Source: Acanthaster planci
Lineage: Eukaryota; Echinodermata; Asteroidea; Valvatida; Acanthasteridae
Assembly (NCBI RefSeq): GCF_001949145.1
Contig: NW_019091420.1
Span: 1,104,429-1,168,428, forward strand
Direction of reading: 5' to 3'
DNA: 64,000 nucleotides
Shown here: positions 11,701-23,700 of the stretch, in pieces
Layout: each line of letters starts with the position of its first letter
Numbering within the stretch: position 1 is the stretch's first letter
Translations under genes and position numbers: made by a program
Notes under the pieces: generated by a model
What the model was told of the DNA's origin: nothing
Databases searched by the model: none
Seen by the model: the letters and a program-made list of their open reading frames with translations, nothing else

Positions 11701-14700
11701 AAGGCTCAGTTATAAAGACTATTAAAGCTCCCATGATCGCCGATTATCTCACCGTCGACAGCAAGGGCAACTTCCTCTACACCAACTTCTCTGAGAGCAA
11801 GATGTTATCGGTCGATTGCCATGGCAATGAGGTCTTCTGCAAGGATACGGTGGGGGAGAGTGGTCAGCCCATCCACCCCTCGGGGGTGTGCTGCGACAGC
11901 GCCGGGGACATCTATGTGTCGGCACAGGCTAGCCCCAACATACAGTCTGGTGGGATTCACCACTTTGACCCAGAGGGCAGGTACAAGGGACAGGTCATCC
12001 TGGGTCTTTCCAACCCGTTTGGGATCGTCTTCACCCCTGGTGGTCAGTTGGTGGTTGCCGATGGTGTGTCCGTGAAGATATTTCACAGTGCCTGAAACCT
12101 GGCGGACTTTCAACGGTGGACTGGTGGAACTTATGCCTCAGCAAAGCTACTTGTGTAGTGGTAGACTTACTATACTCTTAAATATTGGCTTAGCTTACAA
12201 ACAGGAATGCAACCTATGCTTCCAAACTCAGCAAGATTTCTATGCAAATGCTGCATGCCAAAACACTCAATGACCCTCACGCTCATGAGTAAAGAAAGTT
12301 GTGGTATTAAGCAAAGTCCCTTTGTTTCAGCACGGGTTGGGAGGGGAGAATTCAACCCTTTCTAGATATATCTTTCATTTTTTTAGGAATGGAAAGTGGC
12401 AACAGTTTTGAAACTGTGATTTACTGTGATATGAGGATTCTTTTATGTATAAAAACATTGGACATTGTCTTTTAAAAAAAATCTGCATCCCCCCAACAAA
12501 AAACACCCCTGGATATACCACAGGCAAGGTCATCACATTATTCTCTTCACGAACTTTCTGATCTGGACACACAGAAATGTAATGGTCTACCAACCTTGAC
12601 TATGTCACAGCCGACATGTTTCTTCAGTGAAGCCATCACCTGCTCAGCTGAGGTTGAATGGCTCCACACCTGCACACAAACTTCAATCTCAGTCTCAAGA
12701 TGGTTGTGTTTCAAACCTTTCCAAAGTACATGTACACCAAGGAAGTATATGCCAAATTTTACACTGTGACGGATCAGGATATTCATAGGAGGTAGCGAGC
12801 ATTAGAGTGAAGTGAAACGTTCTCGAAAATTGAACAAATGAACTTGACACTGTCTTGCTAATTAGACAAACCTGAAATGGGGTAAAATTATGAGCCATTG
12901 CAGTGCACTGGTGAACTCTGAAAGTGAAGTGAATAGTCTTCAAGTGCTATTTGTCTTGTTCCTATTGGACATTAAATTGCAAAATTATCCGTTGTACAAG
13001 TTGGAATTGTTTTGATAACCTAACATTAATACATTGAGGAAAGCTTTTTTCTAGAAGTGAAGCGGATGATTTTCACACTTTTTTTCTTCACAGGTTGAAT
13101 TCTAAATAAAACAAAGAAAAAACAGCAAATGGGAACAACAGTACATGTATAACTGAAGCGTACAATTGGGAAAAGTATCCCAATTGAGATTTGACAGGTT
13201 TCTCCGTGAAGCCCTATGCCTAGTTCCATCTGAATTTGGGCAAGAATCTGTACCAACAAATTAGGAAGTACCACAACAAAGGAATAACTCAGTTGGTGAG
13301 GCACCAGAATGGTGTGCCGGAGGTCGCAGGTTCAAATCCTTCTGTCAATTTTCTTGTTAATCGATATGATCTTCTCTTAGGCACATGGACAGTTTCCCCT
13401 GTATGATCAGAGGATTCGAGTCAAGAACACATTGAGCTTTCAAGTTGTGATCTTACGTACCCTGTTGACGAGGACCGCACTCTTCCACTGTTCCTCCCGT
13501 GCCTGCGCCAGCAGCATCTGATGGAAGGTCAGGTGACGGCCCTCCTCCAGGTGAGCATGTCTGCGGAATGCCCTCCTGGGGGTGCCGCCTCCCTGAGTCA
13601 CGGCCACGTAGCGGTGGATGGTGAAGAGTTGATTCTTGGACTTCTCACCAAGTTAAATCAGACAAAACGAAAAGAAGAAATAAACAGCTGTTTTCATCCT
13701 GCCGAGCTACGAACTGGAACAGCCTCAAATATCAAAATGAAGGCCCACTATATCAGACATTCTGCCATAATTTAATTCATGAATTTCTTTATCAGTAGCA
13801 AAGTTCAATCCAAGTATTTATAAAAAACAGGTACTACATTTCAAAACTAACAGTGAGTGATCAATTACAAAAACTGTCGTTTACAGTTTCATATGAATAG
13901 CTCATGGCATCTATTAGGTCTCAGGAACTAGTATTGTAAATATAAAGACATGAGAATGCTAATTGTGAAACCATTGGGAGTACTTGACCAGTACTTGACT
14001 GCAACACTGCTCAATGAAAATGGAAGAAAGTAATTGGGATCAAAGCGTCAGGCTTTCTACCTGTTAGCAATGTCAAAGTGATTATGGGAGGTAAAGTGGG
14101 GCACTCTAAGAGAGCCCTCCCTCAACAAATTGTCCAAGGTACAACTACGTAGTTTCCCTTGTTTTTTCATCAGGTTGAAACTTTCACAGGAAATGTAGAA
14201 TTTGCTGTGTGATTTTTTTAATGAACACGGGCAAGAGAAATTTATCTACACCAGAGTTGTATTCAAGTCCATCGCAAGTCCCTGTAAGTCTATCACAAGT
14301 CATTCAGTCTTGGGCCAATTCACAAGCTAGTCAAATTCNNNNNNNNNNNNNNNNNNNNNNNNNNNNNNNNNNNNNNNNNNNNNNNNNNNNNNNNNNNNNN
14401 NNNNNNNNNNNNNNNNNNNNNNNNNGACTTGTGACTAGCCTTGTGATGGACTCGAACACAACACTGCTACAAACCTTCAATTTGAGGAGTTCCGTTATGA
14501 CACTGAGCAAGGCAATGTGAGGAATAGAGTCATAACACTGACTGATGTCCACTTTGACAAAGTACAAAGGCCTATAAAAGAAAAAAATGTACATGAAAGA
14601 TCTTTTATTTCCTAATCAAGAGTCCTGTTTTGGAATTCAATATACAAGTAAAGACTCATCAAAAATCTCAAATTTGACAGGAACTTGTTCATTCTGTGGC

Positions 14701-17700
14701 TGTCTGCAAAAGGTATTGGGCCCTTTTCTTCAAAGCTTTGTTTTACACAGTGTGTGGTAAATCTGGTGTGGCATGACCTCACTGAAGTGGGTCTAGTGTT
14801 GCTGGTAAACCACCGGAACATACTCGTTCCTATGTGTACAGTAGTGGTTTCCCTGTCAGTCAATGACCTTTGTTAAAGGGGAACTGTGGACGAACTCTTC
14901 TGCTACTGTCTTCCATTTTGGAAAAGTGTGAAAAACACGGTGGAAATGCCATTTTCTGGGAAATGTTCTGGGAATGGCAGAAGGTAAAGTCACTGCGGCA
15001 GCTTTATCCCAAAATCAAGGCAAGGTGGAAAGTTTGAGTACCAAATTTACTGCCAAATATCAGACTCGCTGGGAGTGAACAATGCTAGTATGGACTCTGG
15101 ATGGTGAGTGCATGAAATTACCGTACAAAATAAATTTACTACTTCAGAAATCACAGTTGTACGAAAATTGAATTTTAAGGAAACAATAACTTGCAGAGTA
15201 CTAACTTAAACTAAAACACTGCCCCTGTTCACTACTGCCCCTCTTGACCCCTTGCAGCTGGTATTCAGTAGAATGGTTCATTAACATGGCGAGGAACCAT
15301 TGAAAAAACATCAAGTGCAATCCCTCTATTAATGCTTTATGTAAAGTGGCTCCATGTGAAAGCAGGGCGCCCCATATGAAATAAGCAAAATTTTTCTCAA
15401 TCCACGGATTTCTAGAACAAGAACAACTTCCACCTGCAAACAGAACCAGCCTCACCTGCTTTCCTGTTTCCTGTATTCCAGCACAAACTGCTTCCACTTC
15501 TGGTAGGCCTCGTTGATGCTGAAGAGGGACGAGCCTAGGCAGGAAGGTTGCCCAGAGCGATGGAATGTCAAGATGCTGTAAACGTCTTCCAGCAGAGTGT
15601 TTATGGAGACACTCTGGGGGGGGGGGATGCAGTTTGTGAGTAAAGAACATATGTGCAGTGACTTTTAGGATAAAGGACCTAAGGATCAGAGGTGTAGTGG
15701 ATTACTTATTCAATTTGAGTTGAATGCCAAGAACTTGTGGCCTGGACTACTGACCTGAAAATCTCTAGTTGATTTGGCAGATAGTGTGGAACTGACTCCA
15801 GCACGTGAAGTTGCTATGTGCGTCCTTGGCAGTGTTGTAGTTGAGTACCTTTTGAGTAACACGCTCTCTACCAAATAATGAACTAGCCCTGAGCAGTGGC
15901 AAAGCTAGGATTTTACTAGTGTGGGGGGGGGCACCAGCATCTTAGTTGTGTGGTTTTTGGGAAGCAAGCTTTTGTTAGCCTTATTCAATATCCATTCATC
16001 TTTTTTTTTAGTGGGGGGGGCACCAGGAATTTGTGGGGGGCACATGCTCCCCCCCCCTGGGCTACGCCACTGGCCCGAGGGACCAAAGCTAGAAAACAAC
16101 TACTATTTGATGATGCATGCACAAAGGTAAGACTACAAAATAAAATTATGTCTTCAAACCATCACTATTTTATAAAAATCATGTTTTCAAAACAAAAATA
16201 CCCGGCAGTGTACTTTCCAAGTACTTTCTCTTTAAAATGTTTTTTACAAAACTGGCAGTGTCAATGTATACTTCATAGCACACATTATTGAAATAACTAA
16301 GATTACTCGTGTACCACACAGAATCTAAATGTGAGCTTTATCGATATTCACAAGTTCCCCTTAAGGCTGGACTGAAAGACACCTGAATGCACCTGTCCTT
16401 GGAACGAACTGTGCATCCATAAGGGAGCCCTGAGGGACATCCTTTCTGAGTGGCAGAGCGCCCTCTTTCTCTCTGCACAGGGTCCACTGAAGCACTTTTT
16501 ATGATACCTGCTTGCCGGCCCTGGCTGCCTGCTTCATGTTGGTGATGGGCCTCAGGCTGCTGGCCTTGGGCACAAAGCGCAGTGAGGAACAGCCAAAGGA
16601 GGCCCCCGATGCGACAAAGCTTTCTGCCAGTTTCTGAGGCGGATATGAAGGCGTCATTGAAGTTTAGATAGCAGCATTTCAACACCAATAAGCCATTTGC
16701 AAGTTAAATATGAATAAAATCTGGTACACTGAGTTATCTGATTGCACATAAACAGAACAATTTGAATTCCCCAGACTAAAGACACTGTTGTTATACCTTG
16801 TGATTCAGGGTAAGCTTTTGCATCTCTGGAAGGGACTGGCACAGTTCCTTTGTGCCCTTCTTATCCATTGAGAACAGTGTATTGTTGCAAGGCGTCTCTT
16901 ATGTAACTAAGCACAGGCTTGGCCCGAATCACGAGGTATAGCAATAGTGGTTTTAGAATGGAGGATTCCAGTTATGTTCACGTGAATTTAAAGACCTCAG
17001 TGTACCAGATTTTGGTTAATGTTAACTCGCAAATGGCTTATTGGAATAAGAAATCACTGAAAAGGCAACTAACACTTCAGCATTGCATTATAAATAAACA
17101 ATTTGACCCAAAAAATGCTAAATCGTTAGGCGTTTTAAGCTTAACCTTTAACTGAAAGAGTACATAAAAGAACATACTACTCCTCAAAATTTAATAGAGA
17201 TATTGACAAATTTATCTGTTTGAAATGGCAAAGAAACACTTACATCAGTGATGGGCTTTAAGTTTCCAGAGGCTTTGCATTCTGCAAATGATTGCAAAAA
17301 AGGCCATTTTAAAGGTTAAAACAAACGATGATTCATTCACATTGATGCTTCTGTTTTGTATTTTTTATTTGATTTTTCTGTCAAAGGCATGATAAATTCC
17401 TTGAAAAGAAAACCGAAAAAGAAAATTAAACACAGAAAAAGGTTACAGTATTAAACTTCCATCTGTTTTTACATTAAAGCATCAATCCTTCCGAAATGTT
17501 TCTCTTCTCCATTAAGAAAACCTGTTTTCTCCAGAAATGTCTAAAAATATGACCCACTGCCCCTCTCTCTATACAATGTACTTTGCTCCAAAATGAGGTC
17601 GGTGCACAGTAAATGCCAACTTGAAGCTTGAATACAATGGAGCAAGTTACAACACCCTATTGGTCTGAGATTCACTGAACTTCCGCAAGAGTGACCTATG

Positions 17701-20700
17701 CGCATGCACAGTAATGTCTGCCATTTCTTGTTGCCTGAGACCAACAGTCCACTCAACAAAAGTACTTTTGATAAATTCTTTGCTCACGTTCTAAGCCTAT
17801 CTTCTCCAGCATGTTCCAGGTCGATTTACGGTAATACACAACTCCGTTGCGCGAAGCCGAGGTCTCTGTGACGTAAAATGCCATCTGAAACCAATACAAC
17901 GATTCACTGTCAATCCAACTTCACACAGATAAAGACCAAGTTGCTGGGAACAGATTGCTTGCGGGTTGTGTTTCACGTGAAAGGCATCAGGAGGTTGCGA
18001 GAGGTTAGAAATGTATCACAAACTGCATGTGTTTTTGATAAATTAGGCCAAGATAAACTTTTGAACCGTGCACATTTTTCAACAGTCACAGACCCTCAGG
18101 AATATCAACACAGGCATGAGTGTATTGAGGGTTATGAGGTTGAAGCTTCTTATTTCAAACTCTACTTTCAGTCAAGTTTTCACGATTAAATCAAAAGCAA
18201 TTACGACCAGCATGAGAAAAATGAAATCTAAGTTTTGCCAAAAAGTGCTTTTTGGGGGGCTGTTGTTTTTGTTGTTCGCAATGGTTGGTTACTGGTTTTT
18301 AAAGACTTGTTCCCTAGTCCTTCAAATTATCAAATTCTTTCTTCACACATTAGCGTTCATCCACTTGTGTAGCATTCTAGAGAAGAGAGGGTTTAACTGA
18401 GGTCCATTACATGTCCGTTCACAACAATAAGCAGGCAAATTACTAAAATACCCTCGGTTACCATCACTTCCACTCAGGTATGCTTCCATGTGCTGACATG
18501 TTACCATTCTGTGCACATTTAGATGAAACTGGCCAAGTGTCCTTCACCAAATGCCCAAATAATACAACCACACTCAGGGGCACATTTCCCTCATGGGAAG
18601 ACGCTACCACATTTTGTACACATTCAGATGAAAGTGGTTTTGTACCCCATACCAAATGTGAAGATGTATGCTCCCGAATTTTGTGCACATTCACAGGAAA
18701 ACTGAATGCACTCTGGATCACAAGTATTCAAAACCATGCAGTGTGCACCCTACAGCACCATCCACGATCTTTCTGCACTATGATACCTTTAGGAGAGCCA
18801 TGACGTAATCTGACATGATCCAAGAGAGTAGGCTGGACACCATCCGTCGCTGCATCATGACATCAGAATGACAAGGCGAGCGACCTCGAAGCTTCTTCAG
18901 CTGAGTCCACTCACAATCCACCCCCTGATGCATTGTAAAGGAGATCACAGTACTTACACTGCTTTCATTCCTGAGAAATTTAGTTGACACAAGACAAGCC
19001 TAGGAGTACTTCCCGGAATAACACCATTATTGTAGGCCCATTCCTTCAAAAGTTTACTGACAGATTTGTCTTTTTTTAGAGGGGGTAACTAGTTATAAAG
19101 GCAATTCTGTGAAACTGGAAACTCTGAAACACTGTGAAATTTGTAAAATTTTGAAACGTGTTCGTGATCATATCATAAAAAACTTGAAGTGAAAGATGAT
19201 CAAAATATACTATTCTCTCAAATAAACATGCTAATTCACGAAAGTACATGTTCACTGGCATTAACAAAATAGAACTTTCGGCTTTACGTTAATTTTCTTC
19301 GTGAGTTGCTCAGAGTCCAGCTTTTCACTTTTTCCAAGTTTAGTGAACCTTTCCACAAACTTGAAGAAGGCCCGACGATTGTGCATGGATCCCCACACTG
19401 GAAATGGAATGGCCCTCAACAAGACCCCCCTCAGGAAAAGGAACACCCTCCAGGGTTCCATGGTGTTATTCAACAGGTCTTGTAGGGTTGGGGATCCTTC
19501 ACTGGCGACCCCTTGCCTCTGGGTTGGGCAGTGAGCGTCTAGAAGGGCAGTGATGTTTGTCTTCCTGTTGAAGAAGTGATTCAAAAAGAGCGTGAGACTT
19601 TTCAAGTAATCTAAAAGTTTCTATTACACCACAAATAGACTCTGTATTAAATTTGTGTGACCTGTCAAAGCTCAGTATCTAGAAGATGAAAATGGTTTAC
19701 TTGTGAGCGACCAAGATCTCCTTCAGAAGCATCTGCATTGGGATGAATCGTCGCCGTGTTCTGAGAATCTGCAGAAGCCAAAGAAATAAAGGCAAAGTTA
19801 CAGAAAAAATATTTTTGAAATGATTAGGTTTGAGTAGGAACCTGTCCTCGTGTTTTTCCATTACGACTCCAGTTGACTGTTTTTCCCTTCAGCTTTTTCA
19901 TCTACTGACGCGCGATCATCATGCATGGAAAAACAAGTTTCTTTCTTTTTTCTACATCTCAAAATACGGCTCTACGACGAGTGGCTGGTAAAATTCCTTT
20001 TTCCCCAGTGTTTCTATGAGGGCAGCAAACGCAATGGGCAAGATAAGCGACACAATTCTACTGCTTTGTCACATATGCTGATCCACACGTCAACATAAAG
20101 GGTTTGCAAAGTTGAAAACTTACAAGGAGTTTCTAAGCTTGAACTCTCAAAAACTGGTACTTTTAAAACTTTATTCATTTCTCAATACAACTGAGAGGCC
20201 TCATACATATATTACAGAAAAATGGTTTTGAAGAGGTACCTTGTCCCCAAATTCAACATCTAATTGTAAAAGACTTCACCGTGTCTGTCACTGAATAATT
20301 TTTTTACCTTTGTCCTGCCTTGTTTGGCCGGCTTCAGAGCTGTCTGTGCTGGCATCACACTGCTGAGCAGCTTCCTCGCTCCTGAATTACTGGCTGGCAA
20401 GCACTCCAGAGGGTCTGTAAATCAAATATAAGGAGACGTCACTGTCTTCGAATTGCTCCTCGAAACACCATTTGTGACCTAACCTCAGAAAATGGCTCTG
20501 AAGTCGTCAAAGTTGTTTCTGAATTACAGGCCTCTAAACAAATCTTGCACAGTCATGGAGTTCATAGATTTGAGGTCCACTAAATTAGCTTGTGACCCTT
20601 TTCATGCTTTCTAGGTAACAATCTTCATAAATATTTCTCAATGAAGGGTAGAACAACAAAGACAGAAATAAAAAAAAATCTGGCGATTTGGAAACCAACT

Positions 20701-23700
20701 GTGTCCAATGTCAAAATAAATTCTACACGTCTAATACACACGGACATTGAGGGATTAAGTCATTAAGGCTCGTTTTTTGATCTCGTCAAATCTAGGTACA
20801 TGCCAATTATGTTAAAGTTTTAAAAAGATACAACAAAGCACAACAACATGGAATCTTGTGTCAGGGGTGGGGTGGGGGGTTATATTTTACGCTTTTTTGA
20901 CAAAAGCAAAAAATATCAACATTATTGAAATGAAATGGGAAAGTTTTGCAAATAAAACCAATATTACTGTGAGAGGAAAGCCAATCTTAGACCTGAAGTT
21001 GATATATACGAAAAGGAAAAAAAAACAACAGTAAATTAAAAGACAAACAAAACAGTGTGGAACTCTTACGTGATTTGGGGAGTGTACTACAGCCTTTCTT
21101 GCAATGACAGACACTTATCATGGTAAATGACTTGGAAGCAACATCTGGCCCAGTCTTCATACTGGCTGGATGATGGAGAGCCTTGGATGGTCTTGAGACC
21201 AAGTCATAGATCGGGACACCTTTGACGTAAGGGGGGAAGGGACGTTCGGGGAAACATTTCAACAGATTGAAAAAGTACCGATGAAAAAATTGATTTCTTT
21301 TTACGTTGCGGCGACTGTTCACTTGATGAGTTCGTAAATCAACAAAGAAGTTGATGGATCAATAAATACATTGTTATATCAGTCAACTATTTTATTGATA
21401 CTTTAACTGATATGAAGAAATCATTAAGTGATGATCACCCAATTAACTAATTCAATGAATAATTAACTAATTAAACCCCCTTTTGCTGTGACCGTCAAAA
21501 ACAGTCAAAAATTCCTTCAACTTGATTTCCCCCAGTACACAGACACATATGGGAAATTTGACTGATAGGACAACTGTGTCAAGAATGCATCTTTGCATGG
21601 GAGGGTTTTTAACGAATTCAATACTTAATTTATTATTAATTAATAAATCAAATTAATTACTTAAATGATTAATTAAGTAATCAAAGAGTGTAAGCAGTTG
21701 TTCTTAAACTAAACAGTAACAATGCCTACAACAACCAGAGAGTTAAACTGGGTTAATCCGGTCAAGTTTTAGTTAAAACTTATTAACGAAGACAGGGACA
21801 ATAAAAAATCCCATAAAATTACAGTTACGAGTATCTCTCTTCCTTGGCAAGTGTACAAACTTAGCTTGTACACTCTGACTTTTTTTTCAGGCCAACAATC
21901 GTTGGCTAGATATTCAAAGGCGCACACAAACTCACCACAGACTTGGATGTAGCAAGACGGAGGAGCAAACAGAAACACGGACAGGTTGACCAACAAGTGG
22001 AGCATGACCTCATCACCAACCCTGGCCAGGAGGATCTCCCAGAAGGGCATCTTCACCAGGGCCTGGTTATTTGATTCAGGAATGCCCCATTCCTTGGTCT
22101 GAGCAATTACAAATATGGGGAGGGGGTTAAACAAAATTGCGTTTTTGTAAAAAAACGTCTAAGTAGCACATTAGTAGAATTTTTTAACGTAAAATTTCTC
22201 CAAGATATCCTTTCATTTGTGTCACATCATAAGGACAAAGCGTTTGTAACATGGGAATTGCAAGGGGGACGAGGGGATCTTCCCCGACCCCCCTGGAAAA
22301 TTATGAAAAAAAAAATGGAAAGAAAACGAGATGAAAGGGGATGAAAATCAGCTTTTTGCGAGTTAAATTTCATTAAAATCTGGTATACTGAGTTATCTGA
22401 TTACACACGAACATAACACTTTGAATTCCCCAGACTAAAGACTCCTGTTGCTATTCCTCATGATTCTGGGCAAGCTATTGCATAGCGACCATCTTCTCTG
22501 GAATAGACCGGTTCTTTTGTGCCCTTCTTATCCAATGAAAACAGTGTGTTGAGGCAAGGCGTCTGTTATATAACTAAGGAAAAGCTTGCCCCGAATCATG
22601 AGGTACAGCAACAGTGTCTCTAGTCTGGAGAATTCAAATTATGTTCACATGAATTTTAAGAACTGAGTGTACCAGATTTTATTCAAATTCAATTTGCAAA
22701 AAGCTTATTTGCTAAGAACAAAGTCTTACTAACATGGGAATTGCAAAGGGGGGGTGTAAAGGGGGGCCTTTTCCCACCCCAGGAAAAATTTGAAAAATAA
22801 AAAATGCGACAGAAATGGAGAAAAGAGGGGTTGAAAATCACCAATTTGCTAAAAAAACAACAAATAAATAAATAAAATAACCTCCTTCCACTATCAGTAG
22901 TTAAACATTTCGTTGCTGATTAGTGTTTTGCATGCCCCACGAAAAATCTTTCCTCCTACAAAAAAGGGGGTCCCTCTCCCCTGGAAAAATCCTGATGACA
23001 CCTTGGTTGATATATAATTGAATTGTTATAATGTGTTAAGACAAATCAAAAAAAGGTAAGCGCATTTCTGTATTGGAAAGGTGAACTAAGATTACAGACT
23101 CACTTGAACCTTTCCAAACAGCAGGACGTTCTTCGTCATGGCCACGCCACGTGATCTCAATATCTGAGCAACAAAAGAGACAACTCTGCAAATGATCATA
23201 GATTTCTTAAATTATCTGGAAACAGAACGTAACCCTTCAGTATGAAATAAAGAATGCAGTGATGGATGATATTGTTTTGCAGTCTCAGGATGACTTTTTT
23301 GGGGGGCCCTGTTTTTCACTCCCCTAAGGATGATACGCCATATGAACACTCCAGTTTGTGTACCCTCCATCAACACCTGTTCAGACAGATTGATATAAGG
23401 GAAAGTAATCAAAGTTTACGGGAAAAAGCACCAACAAATAAAAGTGTTTACTGTCTGTGTTCCAACAACACCACATTGTACACTTATGTGAAGGCATGCC
23501 GCCACGAAATTCAATGCAATCCTCACCTGTACGGCCTTGGCCACGACCTCCACCTGATGGGAACAATGCCTGAAGTCTGTCTGTAACCCGAGCTGCAGGG
23601 CACCGTCATGCTCAGTGAGGACAGTCGTTTGTACAAATGTGCGAAAGCTGACAATTTTCAAAGTGGTTAATCAAAACGTCAAACAAAACTTATAGTAATA

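Larger units (their letters stand above)
8806..12594 (-). other. Largest TERT palm intron (intron 16), hosting the NHL gene and two foldback elements
   Basis: This 3.8 kb intron lies between the exon coding VWSHSTSAEQ and the motif B exon. It contains foldback elements at 8912-9165 and 9345-9593, a tRNA-SINE fragment near 9985-10080 and the plus-strand NHL gene. The donor on the TERT strand is AAG|GTTGGT, weaker than the other TERT donors. The parts outside those features (9600-9980 and 10100-11130) show no coding signal. Confidence 0.7.
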
